This document shows positions 17,073 through 26,537 of a DNA stretch of 64,000 nucleotides, piece by piece. Source of the DNA: Pedobacter sp. Leaf194 (GTDB lineage Bacteria > Bacteroidota > Bacteroidia > Sphingobacteriales > Sphingobacteriaceae). The position numbers and the translations under genes are program-made. A model generated the notes under the pieces. That model was not told the origin of the DNA. It made no database searches and saw only the letters and a list, made by a program, of their open reading frames with translations. The DNA is taken from the NCBI RefSeq assembly GCF_001423945.1, contig NZ_LMPU01000001.1:1113971-1177970 (forward strand). Direction: 5' to 3'. The stretch's first letter is position 1. Every line of letters begins with the position of its first letter.

Positions 17073-18287
17073 TTACACAAACATTTGTTGCAACATAGCT
17101 TTTTTAAAGCCTTGCGTCTGCTTTATTTGCTCATTTACTTTATCTATACTTTCATCTATCGCTGATAAGAAATCGGCAATTTTTATTTGTTCTGGAAGAG
17201 AGGGAAATGGAATAGTAAAGTCACTTAAAACTTCCTTTGTTATTGTTTTAATAGTTCCTCCTGGGGCTTTGTGCTTCTCAATTTCAAAAAGAAGAAATAA
17301 ACAATATTTGTAATAATTAACTTCTAAATTTTCAGCTAACGAAGTTATTATTAATAGTGTACGATCGACATAGCAATCAATATTTGTTATGGCTATTCTA
17401 CCAATTGACCCCTGAATAGTAACTAATATTGTACCTGTAGGCACAAATACGCTTAGCTTTGTGGCCAGATAACTGATCTTTCTCTTAGTTTCCTTTTTTA
17501 ATTTAAAATCATCTCCAACATCATAAACTTGAACAAATGGAAACCCATTTTTATCATCATACCATTTTGCTAAACCATAAGGTTGTGGAAAACTACCTCG
17601 CCTAAATTTTGAGATTTCACTTAATCTTTTCTCTTCCCAATCAGTAAAATCATTTCCATTTTCATCTTTGAAGCGAATTTGTTGCGCAAAGAGTTTTTGC
17701 ATCATCCCTTTTTTATAGCGAGATAATTCTTTTTTCTTTTCAGTTAATAAACTGATATTTTGATCGATACTTGATAAATAAGCTGCTATTTTTTGTTGTT
17801 CGGAAAGAGATGGTATTGAAAAAGCAAGTTTTTCAAATTCTTTCTGTCCCAATGTTTTGTTTCGACCCGCCCCTCCTGGAGATGCTAATTCTAATAATTG
17901 ATTACCTCTCTTAGTTAAGAAAAAATGTAGAAGATAATCTAAATCAGCTTCTTTTTCAATTGGTCTATACATTGGAAATCTATGAGATGCAACCAATCCT
18001 GTTTCATTCTCAGTAGTTCTAGCGACCGCCCTTTCCCAAGCAAAAACAATATTGACTATAAATAAATTTTTTTCTAACCAGAATATACGTTTATTTCCAA
18101 TTTCCTTACCTGAAACTAATTCTTTATGAAATATTCCCTTTCCGTGAGATCTAATACCAATTTGCTTATATAAAGTATCTTGCTCAACCTTTACAGGATT
18201 TACAACCTTATTTAAAATTTGATTAACTCTTTTTGTTTGCCAATCTATTTCATTAAATTTTTCAAATCTTAAATGGTTTCTACTCAT
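17073..18287 (-). CDS. hsdS: Type I restriction-modification specificity subunit
   Basis: HsdS selects the bipartite DNA target for both methylation and restriction. The 404-aa protein has the usual two half-repeats. The first target-recognition domain (about 15-160) ends in the conserved SIPSLSEQQKIAAYLSSID helix with a coiled-coil KKKELSRYKKG. The second (about 215-380) ends in FPSLPEQIKIADFLSAID with a second coil. Both TRD-coil units look complete. The start overlaps the hsdM stop by 8 bp, and hsdR follows after 16 bp, so all three are translated together. The recognised sequence cannot be read from the protein alone. Confidence 0.93.
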   Translation of the reverse strand: MSRNHLRFEKFNEIDWQTKRVNQILNKVVNPVKVEQDTLYKQIGIRSHGKGIFHKELVSGKEIGNKRIFWLEKNLFIVNIVFAWERAVARTTENETGLVASHRFPMYRPIEKEADLDYLLHFFLTKRGNQLLELASPGGAGRNKTLGQKEFEKLAFSIPSLSEQQKIAAYLSSIDQNISLLTEKKKELSRYKKGMMQKLFAQQIRFKDENGNDFTDWEEKRLSEISKFRRGSFPQPYGLAKWYDDKNGFPFVQVYDVGDDFKLKKETKRKISYLATKLSVFVPTGTILVTIQGSIGRIAITNIDCYVDRTLLIITSLAENLEVNYYKYCLFLLFEIEKHKAPGGTIKTITKEVLSDFTIPFPSLPEQIKIADFLSAIDESIDKVNEQIKQTQGFKKAMLQQMFV

Positions 18288-19851
18288 TTGAAAACGGTTT
18301 AGGAATATTTAATTCTTCACAAAAAGCAAGAAGTTTTTCATTTGATTTCTTTAGCTCTCCATCTAATTCATTAAGTCTTTTTACAACTTTAAAAATGTCG
18401 ATAATTTCTTCTTCCTCGAAAGCATCAATATAACGAGGAATATTGAGGTTATACTCATTTTCCTTAATCTCTTCCAAAGTTGTGATATGACAAATCTTGT
18501 TTACTTCGTTCCTGTCTCTATAAAATTGAATGATTTTACTAATACCTTCCTCTGTAAGAATATTTTGATTTGTTCCTTTGATATAAAACTCACCGCCACT
18601 GGCATCAATAAAAACAATATTATCATCCGCTTTGCGGCATTTCTTTAATACCACAATACAAGTTGGAATACTGGTACCGTAAAAAATATTAGCAGGTAAA
18701 CCAATTATGGCATCAATGGCATTTAATTCTTTAATAAAATATTCGCGTATTCCACCCTCAGAAGCACCACGAAATAATACCCCATGTGGAAACACCGAAG
18801 CCACCGTACCATTATCTGCCAATTGGTAATACATGTGTTGTAAAAAAGCAAAATCGGCCTTGGTTTTTGGCGCCAACTTTCCAAATTGGTTAAAACGGGC
18901 GTCAGATGCATTTAAAGTATGCGCATCACCTTTCCAATTTGCAGAAAATGGCGGGTTGGCCACAATGGCCTCAAAACGCTGCTCCAAATGGCGAGGCTCT
19001 TCTAAAGTATCATCCTGTTCTATATTAAAATGAGAGAAATGCACATCATGCAAAATCATGTTCATTCGAGCAAGGTTATAGGTTGTAGGGTTTAACTCTT
19101 GCCCGTAAAAATCGGCTACTTTGGTTTGCTTTGCTACACGCAACAACAACGATCCAGAACCGCAAGTAGGATCGTAAACCGAACGGATTTTATCTTTTCC
19201 TAAGGTTACAATTTTTGCCAAAATGGTAGAAACTTGTTGTGGCGTATAAAATTCGCCAGCCGATTTTCCAGCACCAGCCGCAAAATTAGAAATCAGGTAT
19301 TCATAAGCATCGCCCAATACATCGGCATCAACATCTTGCAAGCGGAAATCAATTTCGTTCAACTTCGTTAAAATCTCCACGACTACTTCATTGCGCTTAT
19401 CGGGTGTTTTGCCCAATTTCTGCGAAGCCAAATCCATATCTTGAAACAAACCATTAAAATCTTCTTCCGATTCGGTGCCCATGGTAGTTTGCTCAATGTG
19501 GTTAAGCACCATTTCTACCTTTTCGATAATAAAGTTATCTGCACCTTTCTCTGTTCCCAATTTGGTGAGTACATCAAATAATTGATCGGGCGCTAAAAAA
19601 TAACCTAAGGTATGTAGCGATTCTTCTTTAATAGCCGACAGCGTTTCTTCGTCTTTAATAAGCGTGTATTCCTTAACCGTTTCATCGGCCAATAAATTAT
19701 TGGCGTAAAAATGTTGCTTTTCTGATAGGTATTTGAAGAAAATAAAACCTAAAATATAATTGCGATACTCATCGGCGTTAATTCTTCCCCTTAAGGTATT
19801 GGCAATATTCCAAAGCTTTTGCTCTAGTATTTGTTTTTGGTTTTCAGACAT
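18280..19851 (-). CDS. hsdM: Type I restriction-modification DNA methylase
   Basis: HsdM is an N6-adenine methyltransferase, working with HsdS as the M2S modification complex. The 523-aa protein has an N-terminal helical HsdM_N domain (LWNIANTLRG, ILGFIFFKYLSEK), the SAM-binding motif I DPTCGSGSLLLRV near residue 227, and the catalytic motif IV NPPF near residue 300 (IVANPPFSANW). Both key motifs are intact, unlike in the second methylase-like protein of this window (23724-26537). It is the first gene of the operon and is transcribed leftward from the region upstream of 19851. Confidence 0.95.
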   Translation of the reverse strand: MSENQKQILEQKLWNIANTLRGRINADEYRNYILGFIFFKYLSEKQHFYANNLLADETVKEYTLIKDEETLSAIKEESLHTLGYFLAPDQLFDVLTKLGTEKGADNFIIEKVEMVLNHIEQTTMGTESEEDFNGLFQDMDLASQKLGKTPDKRNEVVVEILTKLNEIDFRLQDVDADVLGDAYEYLISNFAAGAGKSAGEFYTPQQVSTILAKIVTLGKDKIRSVYDPTCGSGSLLLRVAKQTKVADFYGQELNPTTYNLARMNMILHDVHFSHFNIEQDDTLEEPRHLEQRFEAIVANPPFSANWKGDAHTLNASDARFNQFGKLAPKTKADFAFLQHMYYQLADNGTVASVFPHGVLFRGASEGGIREYFIKELNAIDAIIGLPANIFYGTSIPTCIVVLKKCRKADDNIVFIDASGGEFYIKGTNQNILTEEGISKIIQFYRDRNEVNKICHITTLEEIKENEYNLNIPRYIDAFEEEEIIDIFKVVKRLNELDGELKKSNEKLLAFCEELNIPKPFSNE

Positions 19852-20286
19852 GAATGGGTATTAATTTTTTGGCTAAATTAATACGATATATCGAATAAAA
19901 ATCTTGGAATTTATAAATAGTGCTTTTTTGTAATGATCATCTGCATAATACTACATAGTATTACTTCCATATTTTACTTGTCTGATAATACAATTCTTTC
20001 TCGAGAAATGCCAACTTGGACAAATCGCCTGAATATATTCTCTATCTTGCACTATAAATGTGGACTAATGGAGGCAATGTAATATGAGCTTTTAATAAAA
20101 AGAATCTATAATTGCGGCGGACGGTGTGCATAGGGGCGGATACTGATATATATTGAAAATTGGATCATATTCCCTAGTTTTGAAAACATTAAAAATCGAA
20201 CTAAAAGAATTAGCAATCAACCAATAGACAATATCTACTACCAATATGAACGGTAATGCGTAAGTCTTTGGTTATATATCTCTTAA
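19852..20286. other. Intergenic region upstream of hsdM
   Basis: AT-rich DNA between the divergent hsdM and NACHT genes. It must hold the hsdM promoter, but no clear Bacteroidota -33/-7 pair (TTG ... TAnnTTTG) could be picked out. No intact frame is present. Confidence 0.4.
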
Positions 20287-20454
20287 AGCAGTCGGAATGC
20301 CATTAACAAGGATGTATCTAAACTAACAAAATATGAGCTTTCCGAACTCACGAAACTAGCAATGCGCCCAACTGATCTGAGCAAAAAAGTAATAGATGAA
20401 ATAATTGGTATTACTAATAATATATTATCCAAGCATGAAACCCACCCAGGATAA
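20287..20454 (+). pseudogene. Short C-terminal remnant, possibly HEPN-like
   Basis: An open run of 55 codons without a plausible start ends with TAA at 20452-20454. It reads SRNAINKDVSKLTKYELSEL and then a long amphipathic helix ending in SKHETHPG. The arrangement of an RN-dipeptide followed by a Leu-Thr helix and a final helix resembles the end of RiboL-PSP-type HEPN domains, where the motif is RNxxxH. Here the His is replaced by Asn/Lys. The match is weak. It may be a relic of an abortive-infection gene that preceded the NACHT gene. Confidence 0.25.
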
Positions 20455-20474
20455 TTCCTTAAAATAATTAAAGT

Positions 20475-23357
20475 ATGGACGTAATTGCAGCGCCGCAAAA
20501 ACAAAAAATTGATATTGTTAAAGGTCTTGATAAAGAAAAACTTTTTCATCTTATTACAGCTTTAGTCGAAAAACTTGGCTACACATCAATTAAACAAATT
20601 GGAGATGTCGTGACAGGAACCTATTCAGGCCCTTTGTCACAACATCAACATGCTTTTATCTATTTAGACGAAAAGCTAAATGCTTCCGAGCATACAAAAG
20701 TTTACCAGTCTTCCATAGAAAAGTTCTCTGACACCCACAAAATTGTAACATTCTTTATTTTTAGTAATAATGTAATCACAAAAGGGTTTCAAGTGGATAT
20801 AAAAAGCCTTTTGCCAAAGTTCACGATTGACTTTCTTGGAAGAGATGATCTAATCCCGCTTATCGATAAGCATCTACTAGACTTTTGGAAACATGATGAC
20901 GTTCAGTTATTAGAATATGAACGTACTTATTGCGATTCCATTCATGGAGATAGCGATTTAAAAAAACTTCAAATATTTAACGAAAAATATGATAAGCTTT
21001 TAAAAATTTTTATTGAACCAAATTACTATCACTTTTTTGAGGATAAAAATACGGGTACCCCTATCAGGAAAAAAGTTGGTATGGAACAACTTTGCTCAAA
21101 TTCTAAACCACTAATTTTATCTGGGTCAGCAGGAACAGGAAAAACAACTTCTTTAAAAAAAATTGGAGAACATCTCATATCTTTAAATAAAAGCACAGAC
21201 AAGAGGAAAAGCCTTCCAGTCTTCTTATCGATTACTGAATTGTTTGAGGCTAATTACGATTTAAAAACCTTAATCAAGAAAAAATTAAGTAGTTTCTTTG
21301 ATGAAGGTTTTGATTATTTCGCCAATTATAGTATGACAGTATTAGTCGACACCATTGATGAACTTGAGGAGGCTAACCAAAATACTATCCTTTCACAACT
21401 GGAAAAGCTTTATAAGAACAAGGGTGTAAACTTTATAATCGCTTCGAGGAATCATGAAAAGCTCTATTCAAGTCCAATACTAAAAGAGGCGGATAATTTT
21501 TCAATCGAAAAATTCAATAATGATCAGATTAAGCGTTTCATTTCTAATTTTTTCCAAAATGAACAATCAAGAGCAGATGCTCTTCTAGATGCATTGAAGG
21601 ATAACCGTATTCTTGAAAAGCTACCGATAACGCCGTTAACATTGTCGTTGATATCAATTCTTTATGAAGAAAATAATCTAGAAATACCTGCTACCATAAC
21701 AGATATTTACGACAATTTCAACGCTGTTCTCCTGGGAAAAGCAATTGTCTCTTCAAGACTGGAGTTCATCGATAGCTCTTTTAGAGAAAGAATTTTATCT
21801 CTGTATGGATTAGCGATATTGGAACGCAAGGAACATACTCCGATGGATAAAAACGAATTTTTCGATTATTTTGTCGCTTATTATAAAGATAAAACCATTC
21901 CAATAAGAAAAGGAAATATTGAAGACGTACTTGAATACCTAATAAATAACACCGGCATATTACTTGTTAAGGATGGAAAATACATTCAATTTAGTCATGA
22001 TTCTTTCATGGAATATTATGGAGCTATTGAATTATTTAAGCATCAACGGAATAAAGAAAACCTCCTTGTCGAAAATTTTTTTGATATAAACTGGCAAAAC
22101 GCATCATTTTTTTACGCCGGTAAATCAAGAGACATGTCTGATTTTTTGATAAGGATAATTACAAAAGTGCAAACTTCCTCAAAAGTCAATGAATTTTTTA
22201 TGGGTGTAATGGGTTTAGGATATTTAATGCAGTCTTTATACCAGACAGACAACAAAATTAGAAAGCAAGGGGTTGACATGGCAGTTAATATAAACATTCA
22301 AGCCCATGAGGCTTTAATGAAAATATCTTCCGATGAGGACGCTCTATTTAAGAATTACAAATTACCAATTTTGCTATTGATGAATGTGTTCTATTTTTAT
22401 GAAAACTTTAACTCTATAACTCTTAAAGAGCCCTTAAACTTATCTTTTACTGATTTCTATAATCAATACCAGCATTTAAATGACACCAGTTCAGGGTATA
22501 AAAGTTTAAAACTAGCTTTAACGCTTAATTCAAAACGTATTAATGAGAGCTCGCAACTTGAAAAACTCATATTTGAAAGCAATTTAACACATGATCCCAG
22601 CCTTGTTATGTTAGCAGATCTTGCGTTGGAAATGAGCAAAACAGAGAATTATAAGGAACTTAAGAAAGCTGTTAAAAAGGATTACCATAAACTTAGCGAA
22701 CCATTGAAAAGACTAACAGACATTCCAGCTGGCAAACTCAGGTTCACGAACTACGATACAATTCGCTCTGAGCGACGGTATATCGTTATAACAGAAGGTA
22801 AGACGGATGCAAGAATATTAGAGCATGCGTTTATGGTTTTAACGAGTGGAAACGTGCCTTACTGGGAGATTAAAGCGGCAGGAGAAGAAAATGCAGGAGT
22901 GAAGCAATTAGCCAAAATAATCCAAAATGGTTCCGTCATTTTATCTAAAGATCAAAAATTGATTGGGCTGTTTGATAGAGACAGTGGCGGCCTGGAAGAG
23001 TTCCGAAGATTAAAGAACTTTGACGATTTAGAAAATCATACTCTAAGGAAACTTCAAAATCAGGAGGTCTATGCTTTGTGTCTGCCTGCTATTGCTGACC
23101 GAGAAAACTATATTCAGGAAAAACAGGTTTTTAATTTTTTGGAGATAGAACACTACTTTTCAGACGAACTATTAAATAAACATAATAAACTAAAAAAGAC
23201 CTCAATTGAAAACGTGTACGAGATTATTGGGAACAAAAATTCGTTTGCCAACGAAGTCCTTAAAATTCAAGAACCTGCTGTTTTTACGAACTTCGTTGAG
23301 CTTTTCAAAATAATTGATAAGATCACAGGTATTGAAGTTAATTATTCGACTGAGTAG
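20475..23357 (+). CDS. NACHT-type STAND NTPase with C-terminal TOPRIM domain
   Basis: The 960-aa protein has three parts. Residues 1-130 hold a mixed alpha/beta region (LITALVEKLGYTSIKQIG, then FFIFSNNVIT) that loosely recalls Mrr-like nuclease folds without a clear active site. Residues 205-420 form a NACHT NTPase: Walker A GSAGTGKTTS near 217-226, Walker B VLVDTIDELEEAN near 288-300, then a sensor IIASRN and a winged-helix-like part with FSHDSFMEYYGAIE. The middle is helical. From about 765 there is a TOPRIM domain: VITEGKTDARIL with the Glu, and GLFDRDSGG near 835 with the DxD. STAND proteins of this kind sense phage products in bacteria; TOPRIM would be a nuclease effector. This is inference from architecture. 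A defence role fits its place between a restriction operon and the MTase-kinase pair. Confidence 0.8.
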   Translation: MDVIAAPQKQKIDIVKGLDKEKLFHLITALVEKLGYTSIKQIGDVVTGTYSGPLSQHQHAFIYLDEKLNASEHTKVYQSSIEKFSDTHKIVTFFIFSNNVITKGFQVDIKSLLPKFTIDFLGRDDLIPLIDKHLLDFWKHDDVQLLEYERTYCDSIHGDSDLKKLQIFNEKYDKLLKIFIEPNYYHFFEDKNTGTPIRKKVGMEQLCSNSKPLILSGSAGTGKTTSLKKIGEHLISLNKSTDKRKSLPVFLSITELFEANYDLKTLIKKKLSSFFDEGFDYFANYSMTVLVDTIDELEEANQNTILSQLEKLYKNKGVNFIIASRNHEKLYSSPILKEADNFSIEKFNNDQIKRFISNFFQNEQSRADALLDALKDNRILEKLPITPLTLSLISILYEENNLEIPATITDIYDNFNAVLLGKAIVSSRLEFIDSSFRERILSLYGLAILERKEHTPMDKNEFFDYFVAYYKDKTIPIRKGNIEDVLEYLINNTGILLVKDGKYIQFSHDSFMEYYGAIELFKHQRNKENLLVENFFDINWQNASFFYAGKSRDMSDFLIRIITKVQTSSKVNEFFMGVMGLGYLMQSLYQTDNKIRKQGVDMAVNINIQAHEALMKISSDEDALFKNYKLPILLLMNVFYFYENFNSITLKEPLNLSFTDFYNQYQHLNDTSSGYKSLKLALTLNSKRINESSQLEKLIFESNLTHDPSLVMLADLALEMSKTENYKELKKAVKKDYHKLSEPLKRLTDIPAGKLRFTNYDTIRSERRYIVITEGKTDARILEHAFMVLTSGNVPYWEIKAAGEENAGVKQLAKIIQNGSVILSKDQKLIGLFDRDSGGLEEFRRLKNFDDLENHTLRKLQNQEVYALCLPAIADRENYIQEKQVFNFLEIEHYFSDELLNKHNKLKKTSIENVYEIIGNKNSFANEVLKIQEPAVFTNFVELFKIIDKITGIEVNYSTE

Positions 23358-23723
23358 GAACAAAAGCAATATTTTTAATTTACAATCTATTTACGAAGTG
23401 TATCAAGGAAAGAGATTGTAATTTCTAAATACTCAGGTACTCTGAGGTTTAATCCTCCCTTGAGCCAAACTCAGTATCAAAGTTATTTTTTTATCCCTTC
23501 GTAATGATTTCGTATCACTCCAGTCTTCATGGTTTATAGATCTCCCAACTATTTTTTCAATGCAACATTCTATAGTAAATTGGAATCCTCTAAAAATTCA
23601 TTGAGTTAGAAGTTCAATTTTTGTGTTCACGAATTCGCTACATTTACATAATTAATAAAAAAAGCAATGTAACAAATTGACCCCTGGTTATGCTTTAAAT
23701 ACTGTGGGGCAAACGATTCAAAA
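23358..23723. other. Intergenic region before the methylase-kinase gene
   Basis: 366 bp without a coding frame, AT-rich. It separates the NACHT-TOPRIM gene from the methylase-kinase gene, so the latter probably has its own promoter here. No promoter or operator could be pinpointed. Confidence 0.4.
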
Positions 23724-26537
23724 ATGACTTTACACGAAGCGATTGAAACAGTTTTAAGAGAAAACAAGCGGCCTCTCACTACAAAGGCTATTGCTTCTTT
23801 AATAAATATTCAGGGTTACTACCAAAGAAATGATTCGCAGCCTGTTGAACCACGCCAGGTTTTGGCTAGGGTAAGGAATTACCCTTCAACATTTGAGCAA
23901 ATTAATGACCAAATAATCCTCGTTGAAGATCAGATTTGGAAAAACCTGTTGTTCAATTACTCGTATTTGGTCAATACTTTGAGAGGTGTACATGGTGCTT
24001 CTGATGTTCAGTTCATTCTCGCAGTACTTTTATTTTTTAAAAGGCAATACGATATTGAGAATCAAAACATTGATCAAAACCTCTCCATTTGGGACAACGT
24101 TTTGGTAAAACAGGAGATGCTTCTTCCAGATGGTAGGGAGTTAATCGATGCCCTTAATAGCTTTGACGGAAGATACGTAAGTCTTGAGGGCGTCTTCAAA
24201 GAATGTGGAAGATTTTTATCACAACTTGACTATCGCAGAAAAACAGAGATTTCGATTGCCATAAATAATATTGACACCAGAGATTTAGATGAACGTGCAT
24301 TTGCGGATGCTTTCGAATATTTCCTTTCAATTACTGCAAAAGGTTATGTTAATTCTGATTTCGCCCCGACTCCTTACAGTTTGCGGGAGTTAATGATAAG
24401 CTTATTAGAACCTGAATCTGGAAAATCATTATTCGATCCCGTTGCCGGGACTGGTGGATTGCTAATTCAGGCAAATTACTACTCACAGGGAATTGATTTG
24501 GTTACTTCCGGGACTGAGATTAATATGCGTGTCGCACAATTGGGCAACATGAATCTTATTCTTCATGGTATACAGGATGCTGTAATTCGTTCGGGAGACA
24601 GCTTTCAGGAAGTCGACAGTGGTAATCGATACGATTACATTGTAGCTGATCTGCCATCTAGCGGAGTAATAAATTCCTTTGAACACGAACTTTTATTTAA
24701 TAAATATCTTTTAGCGCCGCCAAGATCTGGAAGAAATTTTGGGTCATTAGTTCTCTTAATATTATCAAAACTAAAAGATACCGGAAAAGCAGTGATTACT
24801 GTATCTGAAGGTTTTTTAATGAAAAAAGGAAAAGAAAAAGAAATACGGGATATTTTGATTTACCAAGACGCTATTGAGAGCGTCATTAGCCTTCCTTATG
24901 GTACTTTACGACCTTACACTGATGCTAAAGCCTCACTACTTATAATTAATAAAAATAAAGAAGCTGATTATAGGAATCGCATTAGGTTCATAACAGCTAA
25001 CGTAGCAGATCATGACTCTAAAACGGTGTATCTTAATAATGATGACATCATAGCAGCCTACAAAAGTGACGTCATATTTGCCAAAGATTCTCAGATTTTA
25101 GACATATCCGAATTGCGGCAGGACAGTAATCTTTCTGCTGAAGGTTATGACGAACAGTACATTCTGGCAAACCTTATGATTAAGGAAGGTTCAGGTAAAA
25201 TATTATCAGAACTAGTATCAATACGAGGAGGTATACAGCCTCAAAAAACAGATATAGATCCTACAGGAGACTATCCCTTAATTAAAATAGAAAATTTGTC
25301 CCGGGATATTTTAGAAACCGATTTATCTGACAACATTTCATCAAAAGTTTATTTTGCACAAAAATATGCAAGGGCCCTAATCAGTGAAAAGTGCTTATTA
25401 GTTGCAAGAATCGGAGAAAACCTTAAAGCAACAATTTTCGTTCCTACGGATAAAAACAGAAGTGTATTAATTCACACAGGTGTATATGCTTTTTTGCCGT
25501 TAGACAAAAAAGACAGTATTGATCTGGAGTATTTATATTATCAGCTCTATTCTTCTTTTGTTGTCGAGCAGGTTAAGAAAAGAAAATTGGGTGCCGTTAT
25601 GCCTTATATAAGCATTGCTAGTTTGAAGCAAATTGTTATACCTTATGTTGATCGGCAAACCCAAAAGAGCTTCATAGAGTCGCAAAAAGCCAATCTTATT
25701 GCGGAAGAGAAAAATCGAGCCAATGCTGTTCTTAAATCCTTAGGAAGCAAAGATGAGCTTAGGCAGTCTGAGCTTGAAATAATTAAGACTTTAACACATC
25801 AACTGCGACCAACCTTCATGGGAATCAACAGTATTTCCAGCAGGATTATGAGGGTAATAGAGAAAGAAAAACTGGATGATAGAATGGAGTTTAATGACGA
25901 GGATCAGCAGATTGAAATAGATCCAGAAATAGCAGTATTTACCCAAAAGCCTGAAAACTTTCCATTAGGAAAACTGGTTAAAAAATTAATGGCTGATTCT
26001 GAACATTTGAGTGATATTTTAGGCACAGTTGAAAAAGTGATGAATTTCAAATTATCAGTGGAGGATTTAACCGAAACTGATTTACTGAAGTTATTAAGAG
26101 AATACAAGAATGAAAAAGAAATAGCTATAAATCACAAATATGAAATTATAGTCAAAGGTGAGGACGTAGTATCCTTGATAAACAAACCAGCTTTCAAGGA
26201 ATTATTAGATCAATTACTTCAGAATGCAGAAGATCACGGTTTCACTGACTTCATTACAGGTAAAAAATATCGGGTACAGTTTATTGTTAGATACAACAGG
26301 AATCGCGATGTTATCTCAATAGAGTACTCAAACAATGGAGCGCCGTATGAACTTCAGCAAAAAGATTTTATAACAGCCTTTGATAAGGGACGGCACAGTA
26401 AAGGTTCAGGCATCGGAGGTAATTATATAAATAGGATTGTTGAGGCGCACGGAGGGCAAATATTAGTGGCTGAAAATAATAGTAAGGGCTTTTCCCTCAT
26501 AATTGAATTACCAACTCAACAAAAAACATATGAATAA
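23724..26537 (+). CDS. Fusion of winged helix, N6-MTase-like, type I TRD and histidine-kinase ATPase domains
   Basis: Residues 1-67 resemble a HARE-HTH winged helix (LHEAIETVLRE...ASLINIQG). About 190-450 is an HsdM-like methylase: APTPYSLRELM, SAM motif I FDPVAGTGG near 237-245, and TEIN after strand 2. The catalytic NPPF/Y is replaced by ADLPSS near 308-313. About 490-655 is a type I specificity TRD (ILSELVSIRGGIQP, LVARIGENLKA, MPYISIASLKQIVIP). A coil leads to a DHp-like helix (TLTHQLRPTFMGI, His near 692). A HATPase follows, with N-box ELLDQLLQNAEDHG near 826-839, a G1-like SNNG near 869-872, and G2 box KGSGIGG near 893-899. The canonical G1 Asp is absent. The next gene overlaps by 8 bp and encodes a receiver domain, so the pair looks like a two-component system whose sensor reads DNA. 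Confidence 0.8.
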   Translation: MTLHEAIETVLRENKRPLTTKAIASLINIQGYYQRNDSQPVEPRQVLARVRNYPSTFEQINDQIILVEDQIWKNLLFNYSYLVNTLRGVHGASDVQFILAVLLFFKRQYDIENQNIDQNLSIWDNVLVKQEMLLPDGRELIDALNSFDGRYVSLEGVFKECGRFLSQLDYRRKTEISIAINNIDTRDLDERAFADAFEYFLSITAKGYVNSDFAPTPYSLRELMISLLEPESGKSLFDPVAGTGGLLIQANYYSQGIDLVTSGTEINMRVAQLGNMNLILHGIQDAVIRSGDSFQEVDSGNRYDYIVADLPSSGVINSFEHELLFNKYLLAPPRSGRNFGSLVLLILSKLKDTGKAVITVSEGFLMKKGKEKEIRDILIYQDAIESVISLPYGTLRPYTDAKASLLIINKNKEADYRNRIRFITANVADHDSKTVYLNNDDIIAAYKSDVIFAKDSQILDISELRQDSNLSAEGYDEQYILANLMIKEGSGKILSELVSIRGGIQPQKTDIDPTGDYPLIKIENLSRDILETDLSDNISSKVYFAQKYARALISEKCLLVARIGENLKATIFVPTDKNRSVLIHTGVYAFLPLDKKDSIDLEYLYYQLYSSFVVEQVKKRKLGAVMPYISIASLKQIVIPYVDRQTQKSFIESQKANLIAEEKNRANAVLKSLGSKDELRQSELEIIKTLTHQLRPTFMGINSISSRIMRVIEKEKLDDRMEFNDEDQQIEIDPEIAVFTQKPENFPLGKLVKKLMADSEHLSDILGTVEKVMNFKLSVEDLTETDLLKLLREYKNEKEIAINHKYEIIVKGEDVVSLINKPAFKELLDQLLQNAEDHGFTDFITGKKYRVQFIVRYNRNRDVISIEYSNNGAPYELQQKDFITAFDKGRHSKGSGIGGNYINRIVEAHGGQILVAENNSKGFSLIIELPTQQKTYE

